Below, piece after piece: positions 34,506 through 42,219 of a DNA stretch of 64,000 nt. How positions within the stretch are numbered: position 1 is the first letter of the stretch; every line of letters begins with the position of its first letter. The translations under genes were made by a program, and so were the position numbers. Below the pieces are notes generated by a model. It made no database searches. It was not told the origin of the DNA and saw only the letters and a list, made by a program, of their open reading frames with translations. This DNA is from Mucilaginibacter sp. PAMC 26640 (GTDB lineage: Bacteria; Bacteroidota; Bacteroidia; Sphingobacteriales; Sphingobacteriaceae), in NCBI GenBank assembly GCA_001596135.1, contig CP014773.1, positions 3,410,001 to 3,474,000 of the forward strand. The letters are read 5' to 3'.

Positions 34506-35339
34506 ATGCCGGTATATATAGCATCATTAAATTCGGGAAGTAACGGCAATTGTTATTACGTTGGTAATGAGCACGAAGCAGTGCTGATCGATGCGGGTAT
34601 CTCCTGCCGGGAAACCGAAAAAAGAATGTTGCGGTTGGGGCTGTCCATGCAGAAAGTGAAGGCCGTTTTTATCTCTCATGAACATTCTGATCATATTCGC
34701 GGTTTAGCCGTGTTAGCAAAAAAATACCGTTTACCGGTTTATGTTACCGACGGCACCGTTCATCATTGCGGAGATGTGCCTAAAGAGCTTTGCTACAGCC
34801 TGGGATCATATAGGCCCGTAACTATCGGCAATTTAGTGGTAACCGGCTTTCCAAAGCACCATGATGCTGTTGAACCTCACAGCTTTATGATCGCCGATGG
34901 GGACATTAAAATTGGTGTATTTACCGATATCGGTGCGCCCTGCGAGCACCTTATTCGCCATTTTACGCAATGCCATGCTGTGTTTTTAGAAGCCAATTAT
35001 GATGAAGCTATGCTGGAGCAGGGCAGGTATCCGTATCATTTAAAACGACGCATTCGCGGCGGCAAGGGGCACTTGTCCAACGGGCAGGCTTTGCAGCTTT
35101 TTATAGATCATAAACCAAGTTTTATGAGCCATATATTGCTGGCCCACTTGTCTAAAGATAATAACGACCCTGAACTTGCGCTGCAATTGTTTATCCAGCA
35201 TGCAGGGTCCACCCATGTAAGTGTAGCTTCCCGCTATTTTGAAAGTGAGGTTTTTTGTATTGATCCCGCCGTTGCGGCAGTAGCCGACCGGGTAGCATTT
35301 AATCAGATCACCGGGCAGTTTCAGTTTGCTTTAATTTAA
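34506..35339 (+). CDS. MBL-fold metallohydrolase
   Basis: This 277-residue protein has the metallo-beta-lactamase ligands in order: SLNSGSNGNCYYVG, D34 in AVLIDAGIS, the HEHSDH motif near 61-66, KHHDAVEPHSF, and the final HLS segment in ILLAHLSKDNN. The SGSNGNCYYV start is typical of the YycJ/WalJ-like branch, which contains a 5'-3' exonuclease in Bacillus; whether that activity holds here is not visible. A pseudouridine synthase gene follows after 5 bases. Confidence 0.9.
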   Translation: MPVYIASLNSGSNGNCYYVGNEHEAVLIDAGISCRETEKRMLRLGLSMQKVKAVFISHEHSDHIRGLAVLAKKYRLPVYVTDGTVHHCGDVPKELCYSLGSYRPVTIGNLVVTGFPKHHDAVEPHSFMIADGDIKIGVFTDIGAPCEHLIRHFTQCHAVFLEANYDEAMLEQGRYPYHLKRRIRGGKGHLSNGQALQLFIDHKPSFMSHILLAHLSKDNNDPELALQLFIQHAGSTHVSVASRYFESEVFCIDPAVAAVADRVAFNQITGQFQFALI

Positions 35340-35344
35340 TTTTG

Positions 35345-36025
35345 ATGCTGGAAATACTTTACCAGGACGATTACCTCATCGCTATAAATAAACCACATGG
35401 CTTACTGGTGCACCGGTCTTCAATAGCGGCCGATGCAGAAGAATTTGCGCTTCAAATGCTGCGCGACCAAATAGGCCTGAAAGTGAACCCGGTACACCGG
35501 ATAGACCGTAAAACCGGGGGCGTGCTGCTTTTCGCCTTTGATAAACAAACGGAAATTGCCATGCAACAGGCCTTTATGGAAAACCGCGTGGGTAAAAAGT
35601 ACCTGGCAGTGGTAAGAGGCTATACCCCGGATGAAATGGAAATAGATTACCCGTTACGGAAAGAGAACGGAACCTTGCAGGACGCCTTAACCCGTTTCAC
35701 AACGTTGAAACAAGTTGAATTGGATGTTCCCCTGGGTAAACATCCTACTTCCAGATATTCTTTGGTAGAAGCTGTTCCGCAAACCGGCAGGATGCACCAG
35801 TTAAGAAAGCATTTCGCTCATATATTTCACCCCATTATAGGGGATCGTACCCATGGTTGTAATAAACAAAACAAAATGTTTAAAGAGAACTGGGAGATGG
35901 AGACCATGTTACTGCATGCTGCAGAGCTCAGTTTTAAACATCCGGTGAATGATGCCGAAACTATTTTGATCCTTGCACCGCTTCAACCCGGATTTTTGCA
36001 AGCGATGGCAATAATGGGATGGTAA
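35345..36025 (+). CDS. tRNA pseudouridine synthase, TruC-like (RluA family)
   Basis: This 226-residue enzyme isomerises a uridine in RNA. The catalytic motif is VHRIDRKTGGVLLFA, with the nucleophile Asp near residue 56; GKKYLAVVRGY and QTGRMHQLRKHFAHI are the two further blocks of the RluA family. The short length and lack of an S4 domain fit TruC (U65 of tRNA) better than RluC/D. The ATG at 35345 is used; the TTG at 35342 adds one residue. It is coupled to the MBL gene upstream. Confidence 0.88.
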   Translation: MLEILYQDDYLIAINKPHGLLVHRSSIAADAEEFALQMLRDQIGLKVNPVHRIDRKTGGVLLFAFDKQTEIAMQQAFMENRVGKKYLAVVRGYTPDEMEIDYPLRKENGTLQDALTRFTTLKQVELDVPLGKHPTSRYSLVEAVPQTGRMHQLRKHFAHIFHPIIGDRTHGCNKQNKMFKENWEMETMLLHAAELSFKHPVNDAETILILAPLQPGFLQAMAIMGW

Positions 36026-36030
36026 AAAAA

Positions 36031-36064
36031 TTGTTAAATATTAAGTATTACTGTAGTATTTTTG
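36031..36064 (+). promoter_or_regulatory. Putative promoter of the fabF gene
   Basis: TTG (36031-36033) and TATTTTTG (36057-36064) form a -33/-7 pair with a 23-base spacer, at the long end of the accepted range, about 30 bases before the ATG at 36096. Confidence 0.5.
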
Positions 36065-36095
36065 CGCCGCAGTAATTTAGTTGTAGAGATAATAG

Positions 36096-37334
36096 ATGAA
36101 AAGAGTTGTAGTTACCGGCATGGGTGTAGTTTCCGCAGTAGGGATGGACATTGCCGGCTTTTGGAAGAATATTGTTGAGGGTAACAGCCCGGCTAAACCC
36201 ATCACCAGGTTTAATACAGATAAGTTTAAAACGAAATTTGCTACGGAGATCGTTGATTTTCACCCTGCCCATCACCTGGACAGGAACGAAATTAAACGCA
36301 GTGATCTGTATACCCAATATGCACTTATTGCGGCTGAGCAAGCGATAAAGGACGCTGGTTTCGATATCAACAAGATGTCGCCTTTTGATGTGGGTGTTAT
36401 TTTTGGAACAGCCCAGGGTGGGATGGAGACCTTTGAGCAGCAGTATAAAGAATTTGCCGAGGGAGGCTTCGAACCTCACTTTAACCCGTTTTTTATCCCA
36501 AAGACCCTGGTTAACATGGCATCTGGTTTAATCTCCATTAAGTTTGGTTTTATGGGGGTAAACTTTTCTACCGCTTCGGCCTGTGCCAGCGCCAATACGG
36601 CCATCATGGATGCATTCAACTATATTAAGTTTGGTAAGGCTAAGATCATCATAACCGGCGGATCTGATGCCCCTATCAGCGAAGCATCTATAGGTGGATA
36701 CAATTCTTTAAAGGCACTATCTACCCGCAACGAAGATCCGACCAAAGCATCGCGGCCTTTTGATATTGATCGCGAAGGTTTTGTTATGGGTGAAGGAGCC
36801 GGGGTAATGGTACTGGAAGAATACGAGCATGCAAAAGCGCGTGGTGCGCATATATATGCTGAAGTTGGTGGCGCATCAATGACATCTGATGCCTATCATA
36901 TCACCGCTACCCATCCGGAAGGAAAAGGGGCCATCAGAGCAATGCATTTGGCATTGGAAGATGCCGGGTTAAATACCAGTGATATTGGTTTTGTTAATGC
37001 ACATGCCACATCAACTCCTGTTGGCGATTTAAGTGAAGCCAGGGCCATCAGCGCAGTTTTTAACGGCAATGAAGATTTGTTGGTGAGTGCCACTAAATCA
37101 GTAACCGGGCACCTTTTAGGAGCAGCAGGTGCGGTAGAAGCTATTATCAGTGTAAAAGTAATTACTGATGGTATTGTGCCCGCTACAATCAATACCACTA
37201 CTATCGACCCGGAAATACCTAAAGGGCTTAACGTAGTGATCAACCATTCGGTAGACAGAAAGATCAACGCCGCTTTGAGCAATACATTCGGCTTTGGCGG
37301 GCACAACGGCGTGGTGGTTTTTAAAAAGATTTAA
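36096..37334 (+). CDS. fabF: Beta-ketoacyl-ACP synthase II
   Basis: FabF condenses malonyl-ACP with a growing acyl-ACP. The 412-residue protein has the catalytic triad at the positions expected for FabF: Cys163 (TASACASAN), His303 (NAHATSTP) and a histidine at 339 (SVTGHLLGAAG). The C-terminal FGFGGHNGVVVF is intact. No acpP, fabG or rnc gene is next to it, so it could be the housekeeping enzyme or one of several KAS paralogues. A DUF1456 gene follows 11 bases later. Confidence 0.92.
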   Translation: MKRVVVTGMGVVSAVGMDIAGFWKNIVEGNSPAKPITRFNTDKFKTKFATEIVDFHPAHHLDRNEIKRSDLYTQYALIAAEQAIKDAGFDINKMSPFDVGVIFGTAQGGMETFEQQYKEFAEGGFEPHFNPFFIPKTLVNMASGLISIKFGFMGVNFSTASACASANTAIMDAFNYIKFGKAKIIITGGSDAPISEASIGGYNSLKALSTRNEDPTKASRPFDIDREGFVMGEGAGVMVLEEYEHAKARGAHIYAEVGGASMTSDAYHITATHPEGKGAIRAMHLALEDAGLNTSDIGFVNAHATSTPVGDLSEARAISAVFNGNEDLLVSATKSVTGHLLGAAGAVEAIISVKVITDGIVPATINTTTIDPEIPKGLNVVINHSVDRKINAALSNTFGFGGHNGVVVFKKI

Positions 37335-37345
37335 ACAGCAGATTT

Positions 37346-37627
37346 ATGAGCAATAATGATGTAATGAAAAAACTGCGCGTGGCTTTAAGCCTGCGTGATG
37401 ATGATATTATCGAGATTTTAAAGCTCGCCAATTTCCGTACTACAAAAACCGAGTTGAGTGCCATTTTCCGTGCGGATGACCACCCAAACTTTCAGCCTTG
37501 TAAAGACCAGCTGTTGCGTAATTTTTTGAATGGATTGGTTATATACAAAAGAGGACCGCGACCAGATAACCGTGTAAAAAACACGGGAGAGCCTACCAAA
37601 GAAAGCGCCAAAACGAAGGAAGACTAG
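37346..37627 (+). CDS. DUF1456 family protein, short form
   Basis: This 93-residue protein reads MSNNDVMKKLRVALSLRDDDIIEILKLANF..., the DUF1456 (YehS) pattern. Typical members of ~150 residues contain two such repeats; here a partial second unit (FRADDHPNFQPCKDQLLRNFLNGLVIYKRGPR) ends the domain and a Lys-rich tail follows. No function is established. The last four bases overlap the stop of the convergent CAP gene. Confidence 0.82.
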   Translation: MSNNDVMKKLRVALSLRDDDIIEILKLANFRTTKTELSAIFRADDHPNFQPCKDQLLRNFLNGLVIYKRGPRPDNRVKNTGEPTKESAKTKED

Positions 37628-38199
37628 TGCTGATCAACTGCCTTTTGAACAAGGCGGTATTTGCCTGATTTGATCAAACGCTGCTGTTCCGCAGAAAAGG
37701 ACTCGCGGCCGCCAAAGTCCTGCACCCAGTATTTCCTGTTCTCGGCCACGCCAATTTCTTTGAATTGCGGGTTCATTAAATTTTGGCAATGGCCCACGCT
37801 TTTATACCAACCAGCCGTAACCTCTTTAATACTTCCCTGGCCGAAGGCTATATTTTCGCCAACGGCAAAGCTTTTAAAGCCTTTAAAAACATATCCTGCA
37901 GCAAGAATGCGGTCGCTCATACTTCGCCCGTCTTTACTGGTATGGCTGAAATAACTCCGCTTAGCCATATCACCAGCATGGCCTTGCGCGGCACGCTCCA
38001 GGTTATCATTCCAAACGAGGGGGGCGGCTGCAGGGTAGTATTTACTGCCGCAATTACAGCCTTGTGTTCGTGTTTTGTTGATGAGCGCTAAAAATTCTTG
38101 TTTGAATGATTCTTGGTCGTATTGCCCGTATGCAGTGGTAAAAGCACAGACGATAATTACGCCTGATAAAAGAAGAGATACTAAGATCAATTTTCTCAT
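37624..38199 (-). CDS. CAP-domain (SCP/PR-1-like) secreted protein
   Basis: This 191-residue protein has a signal sequence (MRKLILVSLLLSGVIIVCAFTTAYGQ) and one CAP domain: FLALINKTRTQGCNCGSKYY, PLVWNDNLERAAQGHAGDMAKRSYFSH, GENIAFGQGS, and GHCQNLMNPQFKEIGVA. The conserved His and Glu of the CAP cleft are present (GHAGD, GENIA). Bacterial CAP proteins are extracellular or periplasmic with mostly unknown roles. CxC near residue 47 could form a disulfide. Confidence 0.9.
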   Translation of the reverse strand: MRKLILVSLLLSGVIIVCAFTTAYGQYDQESFKQEFLALINKTRTQGCNCGSKYYPAAAPLVWNDNLERAAQGHAGDMAKRSYFSHTSKDGRSMSDRILAAGYVFKGFKSFAVGENIAFGQGSIKEVTAGWYKSVGHCQNLMNPQFKEIGVAENRKYWVQDFGGRESFSAEQQRLIKSGKYRLVQKAVDQH

Positions 38200-38294
38200 T
38201 TCGGGATTAGACTAATATATTAGAAGTTGGTTTAGTCCAACCGCTATACCGTCCCAAAGGTCTTCGGTCGCATTTGAATAAAAAAATATTGTAC

Positions 38295-39086
38295 CTATAT
38301 GGTAGCCACCAATTTTTTAGGCAAAGGTTTTTTAGTTTTTACCACTGGTTTTTTTGCGGCTAAGATCACTTTTTTTTTCAGTACTGGTACTTTATTTGAA
38401 GGTGCAATTGCGGGTGCACCAACGCTATCCTGCGCAAATTTCTGGATGGCCACCATCGAAGCATCACCCTCTACCTTTACATTCGCCATTATCTCTTCAG
38501 AACGTTTAAATGCTATCTCACCCTGCTCGGGTTTATCCATGCGGTTATAAAGAAAGCCATAGTTTTTTTGAACTAAAGCCTCCATCTCGGGTATTTTATT
38601 TTTGATAGATAAAGCAAGAGCTTCGTTCAAATCGCGCATGGCCAATTTGTAATCCTTAATCTCTGATTTGATAGCGGCCAGCCTGATGAGTGAGGAAATC
38701 AACCCGGGCATGTCTTTCTTTATGCGTGAAATGCTGGCAGATTGCAAGTTGAACCATTTAGCCTCGCTAAATTTCCGCTGAGAGTAATAAACCTTAGCAA
38801 GTGCATCGAAACTTACCTTTAACCCAACAGAATCGCCATAACGGCTATATTTGTGCAGTGCCAGCATGGTATAGTTCAGTGCTTCTTTCTGGTAATAGTT
38901 TTTTAAGTTCCTATTTACAATGGTATCGTATCTCAGATAAACGTTTGCAATTTCGGTATACACAGGGCCCTTAAGCGAATCGGTAGTTAGTTGCAGTTTT
39001 TGTTTAAGGCTATCCAGTTCGCTGGGTGCGGCGAACATTTTTAATGAGGCTAATAATAAAAAGGAAAAGATAAAAAGCTTCTTCAT
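38295..39086 (-). CDS. Exported TPR-like protein
   Basis: This 263-residue protein begins with a signal peptide (MKKLFIFSFLLLASLKMFA). Helical pairs resembling tetratricopeptide repeats follow, for example NLKNYYQKEALNYTMLALHKY, KFSEAKWFNLQSASI and DYKLAMRDLNEALALSI. The last ~45 residues are strongly basic and Lys/Pro-rich (KKPVVKTKKPLPKK), probably unstructured. Nothing shows an enzymatic role; it may scaffold periplasmic or surface proteins. It is a single-gene unit. Confidence 0.78.
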   Translation of the reverse strand: MKKLFIFSFLLLASLKMFAAPSELDSLKQKLQLTTDSLKGPVYTEIANVYLRYDTIVNRNLKNYYQKEALNYTMLALHKYSRYGDSVGLKVSFDALAKVYYSQRKFSEAKWFNLQSASISRIKKDMPGLISSLIRLAAIKSEIKDYKLAMRDLNEALALSIKNKIPEMEALVQKNYGFLYNRMDKPEQGEIAFKRSEEIMANVKVEGDASMVAIQKFAQDSVGAPAIAPSNKVPVLKKKVILAAKKPVVKTKKPLPKKLVATI

Positions 39087-39308
39087 CCGTATGGGGATTA
39101 GTAAATAGTCAATAACAGCTAATCAAATTGCATGCCCCAATTATCCTTAAGGTTTTGTTTAATACAATATAGAGCTATATAGGATAAGAGAGCTGCTAAG
39201 AGGCTGGTATTAAGGCAAAAATGGATAAAATATTTTTAACGGGAGACACTAACGGCCAAATAAAATTAAACATTTGTATCGTGTAAAGGTCAGTATAGTG
39301 AATTACAC

Positions 39309-40247
39309 CTAGCGGATCACTTTTTCGTAGCTTAAAAGTGACCTTTTAAGCAGCGCGGAAGAGGAAAGAATAATATTAAACAGGCTAATTCCTAACGTTG
39401 CACACAATATGCCTGCTATTACATCTAAAACATAATGATGGCTGGCATACACTGCTGTAAACCAGATACCTAACGTTACTGTCGCGAAGAAAATATTTAC
39501 GTAACCCAGTCGGTTTTTTAAACCGTAATATAAGACGATAACCGGGTAGGATGAGTGGAGCGACGGCATAGCAGCAAATACATTTGAACCTTTTGAGTAG
39601 ATGGATTTGAATATACTGACGTTGAAAAATTTATCAAACCTGGCCAGGCCAGCGGTATTACCCATAGTAAGTGGCTGAAAGTTAAAACCGTGTACTTGGA
39701 TATACCAGGGTGGTGCTGCAGGGTAGGCATAATACACAATAAAGCCAAGCAGATTTACCACCACAAAAGTTAGCGAAAAATATAAAAATTGTTGTTTGTT
39801 GCGGAAGAACAGGTAAGCTGCAAAACCAAGTGGTACGGGGATCCAGCACAGATAAAATAAACCAGCGAACACATCCATGGCATCACTTTTTTTAAGGAGC
39901 AGGTATTCGTTGGGCGTAAGTATGGTGTTATTGAAATGGATGCCAAACAAACCTTTTTCAGTGTCGTATAGGTCACGGATAGCCACATCGTTATAATTAT
40001 AATTAGGGAACGCCTTCATATAATCAAAAATGATCCAATACACGATAAAGATGGCGAAGCCCAGGATAAACTTACGGGTTACCGTTGATGCGTAAAACAG
40101 CACGTTAAAAATCGCAATCAATACCAGTTGATCGGATTTAAACCCTACCAGGAAGTAGGATATGATTAAGTAAACTAATGACAGCCCCGATACAATACTA
40201 ACACTTTTTGAATTGACCTGAACGCTGCCTGAAACAGCATCAGCCAT
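39309..40247 (-). CDS. PAP2-family membrane protein, inositol-phosphorylceramide-synthase-like
   Basis: This 312-residue protein has about six membrane helices. It carries the AUR1-type PAP2 motifs: AAMPSLHSSYP and SHHYVLDVIAG (catalytic histidines), with no classic KxxxxxxRP first motif, as in inositol phosphorylceramide synthases. These move phosphoinositol from phosphatidylinositol to ceramide. It overlaps by 8 bases the fatty-acid hydroxylase gene and sits downstream of a PI-type phosphatidyltransferase, so IPC synthase is the best guess. A plain lipid phosphatase is the alternative. Confidence 0.78.
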   Translation of the reverse strand: MADAVSGSVQVNSKSVSIVSGLSLVYLIISYFLVGFKSDQLVLIAIFNVLFYASTVTRKFILGFAIFIVYWIIFDYMKAFPNYNYNDVAIRDLYDTEKGLFGIHFNNTILTPNEYLLLKKSDAMDVFAGLFYLCWIPVPLGFAAYLFFRNKQQFLYFSLTFVVVNLLGFIVYYAYPAAPPWYIQVHGFNFQPLTMGNTAGLARFDKFFNVSIFKSIYSKGSNVFAAMPSLHSSYPVIVLYYGLKNRLGYVNIFFATVTLGIWFTAVYASHHYVLDVIAGILCATLGISLFNIILSSSALLKRSLLSYEKVIR

Positions 40248-40866
40248 TCTGCTTTTTAATAAAATCTGAATTAAAAATTTTGTCCCAAAGGGGAGAGCTT
40301 ACGCCGTAACCCTTAGTTGGGTCCTGGTAATGATGCAGCATGTGGTGCTGTTTAATCTGTTTCCAGAAGCTGCCTTTAAAGTTAAAGTGGTGAATAGCAT
40401 AGTGAGAAATATCATACACCAGGTAGCCTAAAATAAAGCCCGGGAAAAATCCAAAGATGAAATTTGCAGGTAATAAGGCATTAAATAAAAAGTAAAAGCC
40501 GGTTGCCAAAGGGATACTTGCCGATGGGGGCATTACCAAACGTTTTGCATCACTGGGATAATCATGATGTACGCCATGGAAAATAAAATGCAGACGGAGC
40601 GCCCAACCTTGCTTCGGTACAAAATGGAAAACGAAACGGTGCATGATATATTCGGTAAGCGTCCATATAAAAAGGCCCAATAAAAAAAGCCAAATGTAAT
40701 TAAAGGCGCCAATTTGCTTATCGTAAGCAAAATAGCTGCAAACCAAAATAACAGGTACAAAAATTATAATGGGTACAAAATAATGCACCTTTGATAAACT
40801 CTCTAAAAAACTACTCTTAAACATTCTCACAGATTCCTGTGAGTTAGATACAAAATTCTTTGCCAT
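40240..40866 (-). CDS. Fatty-acid hydroxylase / sterol-desaturase superfamily protein
   Basis: This 208-residue integral membrane di-iron enzyme has four histidine clusters: HRFVFH, HGVHHD, HYAIHHF and HHMLHH, spaced between four helices. Such enzymes hydroxylate acyl chains; in sphingolipid pathways the relative Scs7/FA2H 2-hydroxylates the ceramide fatty acid. Its gene overlaps the IPC-synthase-like gene and lies 5 bases after DUF4833, so hydroxylation of the ceramide acyl chain is a plausible job. There is no N-terminal cytochrome b5 domain, so electrons must come from elsewhere. Confidence 0.88.
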   Translation of the reverse strand: MAKNFVSNSQESVRMFKSSFLESLSKVHYFVPIIIFVPVILVCSYFAYDKQIGAFNYIWLFLLGLFIWTLTEYIMHRFVFHFVPKQGWALRLHFIFHGVHHDYPSDAKRLVMPPSASIPLATGFYFLFNALLPANFIFGFFPGFILGYLVYDISHYAIHHFNFKGSFWKQIKQHHMLHHYQDPTKGYGVSSPLWDKIFNSDFIKKQNG

Positions 40867-40871
40867 AAAAC

Positions 40872-41477
40872 TCAGGGTTTAAAACGTTCTGTAAATTCTT
40901 TTCCTGTTGCCGGGTCCGTTCCTTTCATTTCCACATACACTACGTTTGGCAACCAGAACGAACCTCCCTCTATTTGTATAAATATATAACGTAGCGCCAT
41001 TGGTTTTCGCGCAACTGTTGCGAAGATATGATATTTTCCGTCAGCACCCTTCATCAAGGTGAGCGGAAATTTTTTGTATGACACAAACCTGATATCATAC
41101 TTGTCGTCACCCATTGGTTTTTGCACCAATCCATAGGCAAATTTACGCTGGATATAGCTGAGTTCTTCTTTTTGCCCCTTTTCATTGTACCGGATCCAGT
41201 AGGGATGTACCGGCTCGTCGACATTTGGCTTGCCTGTTTTTTCGTCTACATTTAACTCGTAAATAAGCGTGTTGGTATTGGGCATCCGCTGGATGTAAAA
41301 TAACCTTTCAACTGATGCAGGCGGAACCGGAAAAGTTAACTTTCTAATCAGTTTTTTACCTGCGGAATCTACTACGGGGCTGGTGCAAGCCGGTATTGCC
41401 TTAGCTTGCATTGGCAATACAAAAATAATAAATGCTGAGAAAATCAGAAGCAGCTTCAGCCAGGACAATTTATTCAT
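40872..41477 (-). CDS. DUF4833 domain protein, exported
   Basis: This ~201-residue protein starts at MNKLSWLKLLLIFSAFIIFVLPMQAKA, a signal peptide; a start 30 bases upstream would displace it. The mature region (PPASVERLFYIQRMPNTNTLIYELNVDEKTGKPNVDEPVHPYWIRY...) fits DUF4833. I recall a DUF4833 protein in the inositol-lipid locus of Bacteroides, which supports a link to that pathway, but its activity is unknown. The start overlaps the phosphatidyltransferase stop by 8 bases, so translation is coupled. Confidence 0.8.
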   Translation of the reverse strand: MNKLSWLKLLLIFSAFIIFVLPMQAKAIPACTSPVVDSAGKKLIRKLTFPVPPASVERLFYIQRMPNTNTLIYELNVDEKTGKPNVDEPVHPYWIRYNEKGQKEELSYIQRKFAYGLVQKPMGDDKYDIRFVSYKKFPLTLMKGADGKYHIFATVARKPMALRYIFIQIEGGSFWLPNVVYVEMKGTDPATGKEFTERFKP

Positions 41478-42186
41478 GTTCACTCTCCGATAGTGCTTTT
41501 TTGGCATCTACCAGTCGCTTAAAGGCGGTTAAATTTGTTAATACAGCAAGTATGGCAATCGGGAAGGTAAAAATAGACATGGTTTCAAAAACATGAAATT
41601 TAATACCTGGAATAAAAAGTTTGTAGTCGCCGCCAATGTAGCTTGAGGTAATGCCACATGCAATTGCAAATGCCGCAATAGTAATTACCCTTTCCGGCCG
41701 TTGCATTAAACCACCTTTACACTCTACACCAAGCCCTTCGGCACGTGCACGTACATAACTCACCATCATGGAACCAATAAGTGCTATAAATGCGAATATA
41801 GAACTCAGGAAATAATGATGAGCGACAAGATAGTAGCAAATCCCCAGGAACATGATCAGTTCGCTGTATCGGTCAAGTACCGAATCATACAAAGCACCAA
41901 ATACCGATTTCATATTTCCTAAACGCGCTACCTGCCCGTCCAGCATATCAAACAAGCCCGCAAAAAGGATCAGGCCACCTGCCCAGCCGATATAGCTTAA
42001 GTTAGCACGATCGCCATCTTCACCACCTATGATAAATATGGCGGCAACGCCTACATTAAGCACAAAACCGATGGAGGTAACCGCATTAGGCGTAAGACCA
42101 ACTTTTATAAGCAGCTTTACAAAGGGGTCGATAATTTTATAGATCCCCAGCTGAAGGCTTGTCCGTACTGATGTTTGCTGTTCCAT
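41470..42186 (-). CDS. CDP-alcohol phosphatidyltransferase, probable phosphatidylinositol(-phosphate) synthase
   Basis: This 238-residue membrane enzyme moves a phosphatidyl group from CDP-diacylglycerol to an alcohol. The full signature D(x)2DG(x)2AR(x)8G(x)3D(x)3D is present: DMLDGQVAR, eight residues, GALYDSVLD. Helices flank it on both sides. The acceptor is inferred from context: inositol-3-phosphate synthase is encoded nearby, so inositol phosphate (giving phosphatidylinositol phosphate) or inositol is likely. Alternatives are glycerol phosphate or serine. It starts 33 bases after the DUF5686 gene. Confidence 0.85.
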   Translation of the reverse strand: MEQQTSVRTSLQLGIYKIIDPFVKLLIKVGLTPNAVTSIGFVLNVGVAAIFIIGGEDGDRANLSYIGWAGGLILFAGLFDMLDGQVARLGNMKSVFGALYDSVLDRYSELIMFLGICYYLVAHHYFLSSIFAFIALIGSMMVSYVRARAEGLGVECKGGLMQRPERVITIAAFAIACGITSSYIGGDYKLFIPGIKFHVFETMSIFTFPIAILAVLTNLTAFKRLVDAKKALSESEHE

Positions 42187-42219
42187 TTCTTTAATAATGA
42201 TAATATTTTTTTTTAATAA

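Noticed and set aside
36048..36479. 143-residue minus-strand frame at the start of fabF
   Set aside because: It is antisense to FabF, which has all catalytic residues, and covers its promoter.
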